Assembly (NCBI RefSeq): GCF_027579695.1
Contig: NC_083577.1
Location: 35,991,698-36,055,697, forward strand
DNA from: Neoarius graeffei
Lineage: Eukaryota > Chordata > Actinopteri > Siluriformes > Ariidae
DNA: 64,000 bases
Direction: 5' to 3'
Under the pieces are notes generated by a model. It was not told the DNA's origin. It saw nothing but the letters and a program-made list of their open reading frames with translations, and ran no database searches. This document shows, one piece after another, positions 1-10,900 of the stretch; the first letter of the stretch is position 1, and the number at the start of each line of letters is the position of its first letter. A program made the position numbers and the translations under genes.

Positions 1-450
1 TTGACAATTTCATGAGTGTGTTTTCCCTTCTGAAATCAATTCCTCTCACAATTTGTGGTGGAGTTTTGCCAAACTTGGCAAAAGGCTTTGTTATATGAAA
101 TTTCGTTTAATTTGGGCAGATTTTACCAGAGTTATGCCCTTGATTATTCACAAACTTTGGCAATTTCATCAAGGTGCGCTTGCTTTCTGAAATCAACTTC
201 CCTCACAATTTTTATCCCCCGCTGGCTGAAAAACCCGAAGGGGGATTATGTCGTGGCAATGTCCGTCTGTCCATCCTGGGAAGGGTGCTCACCTTCTGAA
301 ATCAACTCCTCTCACAATTTTTGGAGGAATTTCACAAAACTTGACAGGATTCTTTGTTATGTCAGTAATACACACATTGCAATTTCGTTCAATTCAGTCA
401 CATTTTACCAAAGTTATGGCATAGTTGCCAACGGGGAGGTATTGTCTTTA
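1..450. repeat. degenerate tandem repeat in poglut2 intron
   Basis: Imperfect copies of a block containing TTCTGAAATCAA, CTCTCACAATTT, an ACTTGRCA stretch and ATTTTACCARAGTTATG recur from about 31, 187 and 294. The open frame across 55-465 is a by-product. It resembles a dispersed fish repeat; family unknown to me. Confidence 0.55.
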
Positions 451-762
451 TTTTTATTGAATTAAGACATTTCTTCATGTCTTAAAGTAATGATAGATGT
501 CATTTCTCTTTACTTAGTTGAGAGGTTCTTGACATATGAATTACTATAGTTGTAGAATGGGGCTATTTACTGTATTTTTATGATTTACTATTTGATCTCA
601 AACGCATTAAGGAAGCAAGAAATTGCACTAATTAACTTTTGACGATGCACCTGTTAATTGAAAAGCGTTCCAGGTGACGACCTCATGAAGCTGGTTAAGA
701 TAATGCCAATAGTGTGTAAAGCGTCATCAAGGTAAACGCTGGCTACTTTTGAAGAATCTAAA

Positions 763-1390
763 GTCAAGTCAACTTTATTGTCAAATATGCTATACATGCT
801 CGGCATACAGCACAGATGAAATTTCAGTCCTCTCTGACCCACGGTGCAAACAGGCAATGCAATAAATAAAAATAGAATAATTGAAAAAAACCAAACAATA
901 TAAACAGTATAAACACTCTAGATAGGAACTAGACATAGACTAAACACTCAAACAATATAAACACTAGATAAGAACAAGACATAGACTAAACACTCAGACA
1001 ATATAAACAGTATAGTCAAGTCAAGTTTATTTGTACAGCGCTTTTAACAATAAACATTGTCGCAAAGCAGCTTTACAGAATTTGAACGACTTAAAACATG
1101 AGCTAATTTTATCCCTAATCTATCCCCAATGAGCAAGCCTGTGGCGACGGTGGCAAGGAAAAACTCCCTCAGACGACATGAGGAAGAAACCTCGAGAGGA
1201 ACCAGACTCAAAAGGGAACCCATCCTCATTTGGGCAACAACAGACAGCCTGACTATAATATTAACAGTTTTAACAGATATAACCCTCAACTGTCCTCATG
1301 GGGCCGTCCTTCACAGGAGTGGGGCGATAAAACTCCGACCAGACATAGTATCTAGTATAAACACTAGATATGAACTAGATGTAGACTAAA
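763..1390 (-). repeat. two L2-type LINE/SINE 3' ends
   Basis: Two adjacent repeats, both starting with AGTCAAGTCAA on the plus strand (about 763 and 1014), the reverse complement of the (CTTGA)n tail that ends many fish L2-clade elements. The second contains TATTTGTACAGCGC and a block with GGAAAAACTCCCTCAG typical of a widespread fish repeat. Short AACACTAGATA-type repeats separate them (about 890-1020). Confidence 0.5.
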
Positions 1391-1549
1391 CTCTCATATA
1401 CACACACACAAAATATGAAACGTTTTTAACACTTTTTTTTTTTTTGTTTACCACATAATTCCATACGTTCCATGTGTTATTTCATAGTTTTGACATCTTC
1501 AGTATTGTTCTACATTGTAGAAGAGAGTCAAAATGCAGAAAAAAAACCC

Positions 1550-1592
1550 CTATGAATGAGTAGGGGTGTCCAAACTTTTGACAAGTACTGTA
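1550..1592. repeat. solo end of a Tc1-type element
   Basis: GGGGTGTCCAAACTTTTGAC followed by AAGTACTGTA resembles the terminal repeat of a fish Tc1-like family. No matching second end was found nearby. Confidence 0.4.
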
Positions 1593-1593
1593 A

Positions 1594-1970
1594 ATGTCAC
1601 GCCTTCACGCGCTCAAGCCTGGGGTAGCTCGAGCAGCCGCTCTCATTCACGCGCACGGAGCGTGTTGCATGCACCATAAGGGACATTCATTATTGGAAAC
1701 ACCTATTGCTCATTTGCGCGTAATCAGCACACTCATATAAGGACGCTGGTAACACAAAGACTTCGCAAAGTATACGGTTTTGTTTTTCCGTGTTTCCTAG
1801 TGCTGTGTATGTTACTCTAGTCTAATGGCTCTGATTTCTGTTTCGGTTGTGTTTTGTGACTCTGACTTTACATCCGTTTTTGTTTCTGTGTAGCATGCCT
1901 GTAAATAAACCCCTTCCATCTGCACTTACATCCGTCTGCAACCCCCATACCTGATAGTAAATGCTTAACG
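1594..1970 (+). mobile_element. possible solo LTR, Ty3/gypsy-like fossil
   Basis: About 375 bases starting TGTCACG, with a TATA-like CATATAAGG near the middle and an AATAAA signal near the 3' part, as in LTRs of gypsy-type elements. No internal region is present. The 3' border and target duplication are unclear, so the call is tentative. Confidence 0.35.
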
Positions 1971-2048
1971 TGTTCTTATAAATGTTTGTTTACTTTTACC
2001 AATCTTCAGCAAATGTTGGTAGAGTAGTAATTAATCTAGCAAGATGTA

Positions 2049-2576
2049 CACTACCGTTCAAAAGTTTGGGGTCACTTTGAAATGTCCTTATTTTTGAAAG
2101 AAAAGCACTGTTCTTTTCAATGAAGATCACTTTAAACTAATCAGAAATCCACTCTATACATTGCTAATGTGGTAAATGACTATTCTAGCTGCAAATGTCT
2201 GGTTTTTGGTGCAATATCTCCATAGGTGTATAGAGGCCCATTTCCAGCAACTCTCACTCCAGTGTTCTAATGGTACAATGTGTTTGCTCATTGCCTCAGA
2301 AGGCTAATGGAGGATTAGAAAACCCTTGTACAATCATGTTAGCACAGCTGAAAACAGTTGAGCTCTTTAGAGAAGCTATAAAACTGACCTTCCTTTGAGC
2401 AGATTGAGTTTCTGGAGCATCACATTTGTGGGGTCGATTAAATGCTCAAAATGGCCAGAAAAAGGTCTTGACTATATTTTCTATTCATTTGACAACTTAT
2501 GGTGGTAAATAAAAGTGTGACTTTTCATGGAAAACACAAAATTGTCTGGGTGACCCCAAACTTTTGAACGGTAGTG
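2049..2576. mobile_element. 528-bp Tc1/mariner MITE, copy 1
   Basis: Begins CACTACCGTTCAAAAGTTTG and ends with its inverted form, flanked by TA on both sides. No transposase frame inside. Four further copies lie at 34898, 41342, 55148 and 59618. Confidence 0.8.
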
Positions 2577-2952
2577 TATAAGATGATTAAACACACTAGC
2601 TGTGTGGTAAACTAATTAACTAAACCTGATCAAATGCATTGTTGCCTAATTTTAAGCTCCACTATAATGTTACGTTTTTAAACCACAAAGCTTTATTACT
2701 ATTTAATTACTAAAAATACTTTGTGGTTTGAAGATAGAAAGGATTTGATTGGCAGTTGTTTTGCTCCAGTATGTTTCGGCCAAATGGATGGGTAATACAA
2801 ACATAGCCATAAAGAATGCATATTTTTTTTAAAAAGCGAGCTTTTAAGTACCTTTTTATAATCACGAGGTATTTCTCATGTGTTTAAATTTGTATATTTA
2901 ATACTTTAAAAAAATCCTTCTAAGTTTTTTTTTTTTTTTTTTTGCTTTACAG

Positions 2953-3284
2953 GCTCAGAAAATTGCACAAGCTGGTCAACAGTTTGCACGTACCTATCTG
3001 ATGGGTGACAGTATATTCTGTTACTACTTCAAACTTTTCCAGGTAATCATTCAAAACTATTGTAGCATACTTATCCCTGCTTTTTCACACCAATTGATAT
3101 ATTTAGGTTAAGTGTGTTGCTTACGTTTTGAGTTACCTAGCTTTCATGATTTCATAGGATTAAACCACACACACAAGTTTAAATACTTATTAACTTCCCA
3201 TGACTCAATAAACCTGATCGAGTGCTTTGGAAAATAGCAGAGAGCTTGAAGATGCACCATAAGCCCAGTTCCCAAGATGACTAC

Positions 3285-3322
<38 letters not shown>

Positions 3323-6181
3323 CATTTCTGATCATATTTGTTCATTGGCAGCAGGGAATTTATAAGCAGCTGGGGTTTCACTGGTAAATCGTAACTCTTG
3401 GTTTTCTGTTACTGTAGATGTGCTACTGAATACCTGTAATCGTTTATTTCCTCCTTCCTTTTCATCTTAGGTATCTTGCTTATCACTTAATGTGTCTTGG
3501 CGTATTTACATAGAGGTTTACCTTTTTATAGCATTTGGTAGACGTCTCATCCAGAGCGACTTACAGAAGGCATATCTAATCTTCTATCTGTACCCAGCAA
3601 TTTCCCATGATGATAACTTCAAGGGCACAAAGGTTAAATAATGCAAAGTCAGCTGGAACAATTAATCTTTAAACTTGCAATTCAGCATCTAAGCACTTTC
3701 TAGTTGTAAAACAGTGTGTAGGTTGAAGGTGTGGAAAACTATATTTAAAACGTAGAAGATTTCTTTGTACAGTGGTGCTTGAAAGTTTGTGAACCCTTTA
3801 GAATTTTCTATATTTCTGCATAAATATGACCTAAAACATCATCAGATTTTCACACAAGTCCTAAAAGTAGATAAAGAGAACCCAGTTAAACAAATGAGAC
3901 AAAACTAGGGAGAGGGGAGTTTGGGCTTCCATGCTCAGACTGCTGCCTCCGCGACCCGGCCCCGGATAAGCGGATGAAAATGAGATGAGATTTTTTTTAT
4001 TGAGGAAAATGATCCAATATTACATATCTGTGAGTGGCAAAAGTATGTGAACCTTTGCTTTCAGTATCTGGTGTGACCCCCTTGTGCAGCAATAACTGCA
4101 ACTAAACGTTTCCGGTAACTGTTGATCAGTCCTGCACACCGGCTTGGAGGAATTTTAGCCCGTTCCTCCGTACAGAACAGCTTCAACTCTGGGATGTTGG
4201 TGGGTTTCCTCACATGAACTGCTCGCTTCGGGTCCTTCCGCAACATTTTGATTGGGTTAAGGTCAGGACTTTGACTTGGCCATTCCAAAACATTAACTTT
4301 ATTCTTCTTTAACCATTCTTTGGTAGAACGACTTGTGTGCTTAGGGTCATTGTCTTGCTGCATGACCCACCTTCTCTTGAGATTCAGTTCATGGACAGAT
4401 GTCCTGACATTTTCCTTTAGAATTCGCTGGTATAATTCAGAATTCATTGTTCCATCAATGATGGCAAGCCGTCCTGGCCCAGATGCAACAAAATGGGCCC
4501 AAACCATGATACTACCACCACCATGTTTCACAGATGGGATAAGGTTCTTATGCTGGAATGCAGTGATTTCCTTTCTCCAAACATAACGCTTCTCATTTAA
4601 ACCAAAAAATTCTATTTTGCTCTCATCCGTCCACAAAACATTTTTCCAATAGCCTTCTGGCTTGTCCACATGACCTTTAGAAAACTGTAGATGAGCAGCA
4701 ATGTTCTTTTTGGAGAGCAGTGGCTTTCTCCTTGCAACCCTGCCATGCACATCATTGTTGTTCAGTGTTCTCCTGATGGTGGACTCATGAACATTAACAT
4801 TAGCCAATGTGAGAGGGGCCTTCAGTTGCTTAGAAGTTACCCTGGGGTCCTTTGTGACCTCGCCAACTATTACACGCCTTGCTCTTGGAGTGATCTTTGT
4901 TGGTCGACCACTCCTGGGGAGGGTAACAATGGTCTTGAATTTCCTCCATTTGTACACAGTCTGTCTGACTGTGGATTGGTGGAGTCCAAACTCTTTAGAG
5001 ATGGTTTTGTAACCTTTTCCAGCCTGATGAGCATCAACAACACTTTTTCTGAGGTCCTCAGAAATCTCCTTTGTTCGTGTCATGATACACTTCCACAAAC
5101 GTGTTGTGAAGATCAGACTTTGATAGATCCCTGTTCTTTAAATAAAACAGGGTGCCCACTCACACCTGATTGTCATCCCATTGATTGAAAACGCCTGACT
5201 CTAATTTCACCTTCAAATTAACTGCTAATCCTAGATGTTCACATACTTTTGCCACTCACAGATATGTAATATTGGATCATTTTCCTCAATAAGTAAATGA
5301 GCAAGCATAATATTTTTGTCTCATTTGTTTAACTGGGTTCTCTTTATCTACTTTTAGGACTTGTGTGAAAATCTGATGATGTTTTAGGTCATATTTATGC
5401 AGAAATATAGAAAATTCTAAAGGGTTCACAAACTTTCAAGCACCACTGTATATGTGCAGCTAATAAAGTGGTCCCTGGGTGAATATTGACCATCACTGGG
5501 AACTAGAGCACAAAAACAAAGTTGCTGATGCTTTTCTACATTTTTTTTCCATAAAAAGTAGTTAAAGTATGTATGAATGTGTGTGTGTAGCCATCTTTCT
5601 GTCTGTATGTTCTATAGGAGTATGCAAAGCTGCAGTTAACTAAGCCTAAAATACGCGATGGCATGGAATTGGTAGAGCAGCCCAAAGATGATCTTTTTCC
5701 ATGCTACTGCCACAGGACCAAGGTGTGTGTGTGTGTCCTTACTATATGCGAAAGCCGTTTCCCTGATCTTATTGATTTTATGAAAAGTAACTAATTGGCT
5801 AACTAATAACTGGATTTGTACATTTAAACTTTAAATAACTGTTAAAAGACTTTTTAAAGGTACACATACTGATGTTTTAAACATTTGATGAACAGAGTAT
5901 GACTAAGTAAATCGCATCACTGGTTCAGCAAATTCAAGATGACAATTTATTGCCATATGACATTTAATTCATGGAACACTAAGATTATTTTATTATCATT
6001 TTTATGACTTTCAAATTGCTCATATTCTTTTGGAGCCAACTGTATAGACACTCTGTTGATTGTTTACAGCCCATTGCTCAAAAATGCATGACATTTTAGA
6101 ACCGCCAATTAAGTTTGTCCTTGAAATAAATTTAATGACATCCGGTTTTCCTTCATTTTTTAGGTCAAAGATGAGCTTTGA
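2953..6181 (+). CDS. poglut2: poglut2 (kdelc1), last three coding exons
   Basis: Partial gene: the 5' part lies before the window. Exons 2953-3042, 5618-5722 and 6164-6181, all phase 0 with GT-AG introns, encode the last 70 residues. The first exon gives [20 protein letters not shown], the second EYAKLQ...FPCYCHRTK, the third VKDEL and a stop. The motifs match the C-terminus of POGLUT2; the KDEL ending separates it from POGLUT3, which ends in REEL in human. The family transfers glucose (or xylose) to serines in EGF repeats of Notch and related proteins in the endoplasmic reticulum, and KDEL retains it there. The intron before the first exon seen fills 1-2952; the next (3043-5617) holds a Tc1-like element. 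An ATTAAA signal lies at 6351-6356. tex30 follows in the same orientation. Confidence 0.93.
3284..3320. repeat. (TTA)n microsatellite
   Basis: About 12 uninterrupted TTA units in the poglut2 intron. Confidence 0.9.
3525..3570. repeat. LINE 3' end fragment
   Basis: CATTTGGTAGACGTC and CCAGAGCGACTTACAG match the conserved 3' hairpin region common to fish L2/Rex1-type LINEs; the same motif occurs inverted at 60510-60560. Confidence 0.45.
3770..5448 (-). mobile_element. Tc1-like transposon A with full-length transposase frame
   Basis: TA-flanked element with long (about 200-bp) inverted ends starting CAGTGGTGCTTGAAAGTTTG; inner direct-repeat-like segments with GGCAAAAGTATGTGAACC give an IR/DR layout. 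The left inverted repeat is interrupted by about 90 bases (3900-3990) with GCGACCCGGCCCCGGATAAG, a motif of LINE 3' ends. It lies in the penultimate intron of poglut2, antisense to it. Confidence 0.88.
4061..5098 (-). CDS. Tc1-like transposase, frame intact but catalytic Glu replaced
   Basis: A 345-aa uninterrupted frame; the likely start is the [15 protein letters not shown] methionine (about 5080), giving about 340 aa, normal for Tc1. N-terminal paired-like helix-turn-helix ([12 protein letters not shown], then [10 protein letters not shown]) and GRPTKITPR between the two DNA-binding halves. The DDE core shows WTDESK and [10 protein letters not shown], but the third residue, normally Glu in NPIEN, reads NPIKML (GAA to AAA). 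Known Tc1 enzymes need this Glu, so I infer it cannot cut DNA. Ends ...[10 protein letters not shown] second, partial copy of this family starts at 63696. Confidence 0.88.
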   Translation of the reverse strand: MWKCIMTRTKEISEDLRKSVVDAHQAGKGYKTISKEFGLHQSTVRQTVYKWRKFKTIVTLPRSGRPTKITPRARRVIVGEVTKDPRVTSKQLKAPLTLANVNVHESTIRRTLNNNDVHGRVARRKPLLSKKNIAAHLQFSKGHVDKPEGYWKNVLWTDESKIEFFGLNEKRYVWRKEITAFQHKNLIPSVKHGGGSIMVWAHFVASGPGRLAIIDGTMNSELYQRILKENVRTSVHELNLKRRWVMQQDNDPKHTSRSTKEWLKKNKVNVLEWPSQSPDLNPIKMLRKDPKRAVHVRKPTNIPELKLFCTEERAKIPPSRCAGLINSYRKRLVAVIAAQGGHTRY

Positions 6182-6350
6182 GTTTCCACGTACCAGGATC
6201 ATGAAACTGCCTTATTATTCTGATTCGTCACATTCTGGTCATTTTCCCAAGTGCAAATCTTATTGAAACAAGCAGCAAATCTCAACGTTTTCAACGCTTT
6301 ATGTATTTTCCACTGTCATATATTTATATTGCATTTTTTAAAATCTTGAA

Positions 6351-6356
6351 ATTAAA
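6351..6356 (+). other. poglut2 polyadenylation signal ATTAAA
   Basis: ATTAAA about 170 bases after the poglut2 stop codon, followed by T-rich sequence. It is the only good candidate before the next repeat at 6589. Confidence 0.5.
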
Positions 6357-6588
6357 TGTACTCATTTGTAAAACTGGACTTTGGATTCTTTAATCGCACA
6401 AAGTCAGCATGTGCAGTTACCAGATAATGTTTGCTGGAGCAAGAACGATTTCTTTTTAAAGTTATTGTATGTATGCCAGAATGAACAAGAAGAAGGGCCT
6501 ATCTTCCTCAAGTCTCATGAGGACCTTTTGTATTTTATACCAACCTGACTACCTGATCTATCTGTTGTTATTCTTCAAGTTTCATATA

Positions 6589-7122
6589 CAGCACTGTGCA
6601 AAAGTCTAAGGCAATCGTTTATTTAGTACAAACGTTGTTATAGATTTTTATTTTATTGCTTCTACATTATCGAGTCAGTAGAAAAACATTTTAGATTTCC
6701 AAATGTTCACTTTTTCAGGACAAAATTCATTGTTGCAGAAAAATGTTTGTCAGTAAAGAAAGCAGTATATTATGTAAGAAGAGACACTTTTCATACCAAA
6801 AATATCATGAAGGCTGCTGGGTTTTGCTGCAAAAATAAAAAAGCAGATGTGGCCGTGCCCAGAAGAACCGTGTCTGTCTGGTTCGGCAAGATGCTCAGTA
6901 AAGCTGACAACTCGTTTCCTTATAAAACTGCACTAATTGTACCTGAGACTTTTTTAAGGAAAGAGTCGTTAGACCAAATATTGACTTTGTTTCATTTATT
7001 ACTGTTTACTGCTCTTTGTAGTATTTTTTTCTAATGTAGAAACACTTAATTTCATTGTTTTTGAAGACATCTTTGCTCTATTGCATTTCTTTGCATGTGC
7101 CTAAGACTCTTGAACAGTTCTG
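6589..7122. mobile_element. Tc1-type MITE or deleted Tc1 element
   Basis: TA-flanked; left end CAGCACTGTGCAAAAGTCTA, right end GCCTAAGACTCTTGAACAG then TTCTG. About 534 bases. A weak remnant of a transposase N-terminus may lie near 6745-6920. It follows the poglut2 polyadenylation signal. Confidence 0.6.
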
Positions 7123-7285
7123 TATGTAATATTTATGCTGAATTATTGGATTGTGATTTCGTTGTTTAGATTTTGACGTTCTGTTGGTGACCCAACCACT
7201 ATGCCGATATTATTTTAAGTCTAACCTTTTTCTACAGTAAGCCTGTGGTCTGACAAATAGAGTAATATAAACCTAACACACATAT

Positions 7286-7630
7286 CACGGTGGTGTAGTG
7301 GTTAGCACGGTCGCCTCACAGCAAGAAGGTTCCGGGTTCGAACCCAGCGGCCGGCGAGGGCCTTTCTGTGTGGAGTTTGCATATTCTCCCCGTGTCTGCG
7401 TGGGTTTCCTCCAGGTGCTCTGGTTTCCCCCACAGTCCAAAGACATGCAGTTAGGTTGATGTGGGGCAGCCTTGGACTGAGGTGCCCTTGAGTAAGGTAC
7501 CTGACCCCGGGTGCTGCTCACTGCTCTGGGTGTGTGCGCGTGTTCACTGCTTCAGATGGGTTAAATGCAGAGGATGAATTTCACGGTGCTTGAAGTGTGC
7601 ATGTGACAAATAAAGGTTTCTTCTTCTTCT
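7286..7630 (+). mobile_element. V-SINE, subfamily 2, with (TTC)n tail
   Basis: Same tRNA-like head as the common V-SINE (A box GGTGTAGTGGTTAGCA, B box GGTTCGAACCC) and same central domain to about 7455. It then continues with a different 3' half: GGGTTAAATGCAGAGGATGA, TGACAAATAAAGG and a (TTC)n tail. A second 3' half is at 17769-17967. Confidence 0.8.
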
Positions 7631-7847
7631 ACATAATAACCTACTATCTTTAAACGACTTGTGGAACTGGTTTTACTACTCATTATTCACACTAGACCCA
7701 CACAGTTCACCTCAAGTAACCCAGACTTTAATATTTGGCTTTGTATTGAATGCTTTTATTTCGAAATGTTTGGGCAGACACAGGATTTTACTCAATCTTT
7801 ATGCACATCAAGCATGGTTAGCTTATGCTGATGCTCCTCCTTGCCAC

Positions 7848-7856
7848 AAGATGGCG
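7848..7856 (+). promoter_or_regulatory. possible YY1-type site near the tex30 5' end
   Basis: AAGATGGCG, about 60 bases before the tex30 start codon, matches the YY1 core often found just downstream of TATA-less transcription starts. No TATA box is seen. One short match, so tentative. Confidence 0.25.
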
Positions 7857-7911
7857 ATATAGAGCAGCTCCATGCTGTCGCTTTAAGCGCTGAAACTTGA
7901 ATGAAGTGAAG

Positions 7912-10900
7912 ATGGTAGCTGTCAGTGAGGTAGGAAATGGAGCAAGTGTGTTCTTGGTGTGTTTTTACTTTTAGATTGTCAATTTGTTTGACATTTCAGT
8001 GTGAAGTAAGTAATACAAAGCGTTAGGTCAAGTGTTTACTCGACTCTGATTGGGTAAGGAAGTGCCTCAAAACTTCCCTCGTGAATTTACTTCGAATAAT
8101 AACGACGCAGCAAAAATGTTACATAAAGTTTGGTTTTATTTTTTTAAACACGTCTCGTAAATTTCGTGCTTTCGCTATATATACACTCCCCTAATTAATG
8201 GGCTGTTTCGTCTAGTTGTCTCGGTCGCATACCATGGTCAAGCCAGCCGCAGTAGACATTTGTGGTGCACCGATATCTGGGGTTTTACGGTAATCACAAT
8301 GTAACCTGGGACTGAGGAAGGGGTTTTAGTTAAAATGGAAGACACACTTTCTTATTTATTACAGCATGCAGGACCTTTTCCTAGAATAGAAGGTCTGCGT
8401 TAAAAGTTTGTTCAAGGAGTAAAATTTATGCAAATATAATATTCATAATAATGACCATCAGTTCTATAATTTACAGTAAATACAGGATGTCCCAAACGTC
8501 TCCATGCATAGGGGAAATTAACACTTTTTTTTTAAAGCAATAAAAGAGTCTTACAATTTTTTTTCATAAGTTCAATCTCATGGCTGCATCTCTATTAGGG
8601 TGGTCCCCAACATTTTTTTTAGGATTTTGTTACGACCACCTTACCTTTTTTTTTTTTTACATTGCCTAAAAGAAGTTATTGTGCGAAATTTGGTTAAGAT
8701 TGAACAATGTTTAGAGGTGCCACAAAGCCATTAAAGTTTTCACTCAAGACACGATATAAAATAATGTGGCTTATTAACTGTTTCATATTAATACAAACAA
8801 TACAGTAATATAACTTCCTGTGTTCAAAGTAACAATGGAGCACTTGCATGTGACGTCACAGCCGATCCAGATTGTGACAGACGCCATCTTGTCGGTCAAA
8901 CGCCATATTCCGCCTTCTACTTCTACCTTTTCTTCTGGAAAACCCTATATACAATTCTACTACAACGGCTGCGGCTACAAGCTCTCCCTACCTGTGCACG
9001 TTTTTTATGTTTTTTGTGTGTATTTTTGCGTGTTGTTCGCCTGTACCGGACTTCAATATCCACTACAACCGTATGGACTTACTGGACATTGGTTTCCAGC
9101 AGAAAATGACGGTTTGTAGCGATTTACATCGCATGCACAACATTCCGGACGAGAGAAAAAAAACATTCCGGACGAGATAGCGAGACCAGCAGGGTCTCCG
9201 TGGATTGTTATCGGAAGCAAAGCGAAGGAGGCGGCGCCGGGAGCAGAAGCAAAAGCGAGGCTGCAGAGCGGCCTGTTGACTAAGCTCAGAAAACAGCCAC
9301 TCAAACCTCCACTGCTAAGCCTCTACCTCTCCAACGCCAGATCCATGTAAACAAGACGGACGATTTGGAATTACCTTATTCTATTCTATAATCGGCTAGT
9401 CAGTGCATCTAGTATCAGTACTAGTAATACTTAAGTGACTTACCCATCCAATGAGGATTCTTGTTTACAAGATGCCACATCTGAGTCGCTGACAAATCCT
9501 GAATTTCTGTAAAGATAACTGTCCAGAGATTTATAAGCATGCAGTGCTTCACCACTGAACAGCGAGGGAAAGTTAATGAGGTAATTATACACGTCTGGGT
9601 ATTCCGCTGGCAGTTCAAAATCCGGTCATGAAAACTCCGTCCGGTAAGCCATAAGGGTCACTAATCTGTAAATCGTTTATTTTAGACATATATCTAGTTA
9701 TCTGTTCATTAGAAAAATGAGCCGTGTAGTCCGTCGGTTGAAATTGATCCATTCTGTACACGAGTGCAGCAGTATTCAGCGGTGTTTTTGACCGACAAGA
9801 TGGCGGTTGTGTACTTTCCGGTCACGTGACTGCAAGATCTCTATAGACCCCTTGCACTGATGTCACCCGAAACCAGAAGTAAACAAACCCTGCGCCATAT
9901 TGGAAGACCAACAAACTCGTGATTAGGGGGAAATAACAGCAGCGCGTAGTATGTGAACCCACAAGGCACTTGATTCATCAGAAACCTACAATGGTAAACT
10001 TTTGTGCTGTGTTAGGGTGTTCTAACAAAGCTGATGGGAAAGGTGAAAAGAAGTCTTTCTTCAGAATACCAGCTGTGATTGAGACACAAGGGGAGCAAAC
10101 CAAGGAGCTTTCTGCCAGGAGACAGAGAGAGTATCTAGCTGCTTTATGCAGAGCGGATCTGAATACTTCAAATCTACAACAGTACAGAATATGTTCAGAC
10201 CATTTTGTTACTGGTAAGTCACTAGGCTAGAGTGTTGTAGAACATTTTTTTAAAATGTTTACTGAATAAAAACATCCTTAATTTTATCACATTTGTTATA
10301 TATTTCATTTCTTTCTTTTGTTTTAATTTTCCTCCCTCCATCCCTCTTTGGATTTTAAATATAGTTTTTCCCCATGTCCAAATAATTTAAAGATCCTTAT
10401 GTTTCCATTCTCCCTTGCCCCGAGTCTTATCATATGGGTCAAACCCATCTATCACAGCCAGTTTCTCCACATACCGTGCCCTTTCTGCAGCTGGTAATGT
10501 ACTCACATAACCAGAATTATCAGCCATCGTGTCACTTCACAACCGCTGTAATATCACTTCACTCTCGCTCGTAGTTTGTTTTGTATTGTGAGTATGTATG
10601 TACTTGGTCTTCCAATATGGCGCCCTAACAAAATCACGCGGTACGGTGACGTCATGCGGCAGCCCTCTATAGCTATTACTTGTCTGTGATTTTCTAAACC
10701 CTTCGATATTATGGTATCTTGTGGAGATAAAAGAACGCACTAAGGACTTCCCTAGCAGAAGGAAGCTTTCTCCCAGACAGTTCCTTGGAAGTGGGACCAA
10801 TTAAACAAACATGATTGTCCTTTCTGGTTTTGTGCGTTGCACCACCGGTACTACTTGTATTACTGTTGCTAGCCATCTGAAAAACATAAAAAGAAAAACA

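Noticed and set aside
55-465. 136-aa open frame at the left edge
   Set aside because: It runs through a degenerate tandem repeat and has no conserved pattern; the real gene here is poglut2, in an intron.
6747-7034. 95-aa frame after poglut2
   Set aside because: Lies inside a TA-flanked Tc1-type element; at most a decayed transposase fragment.
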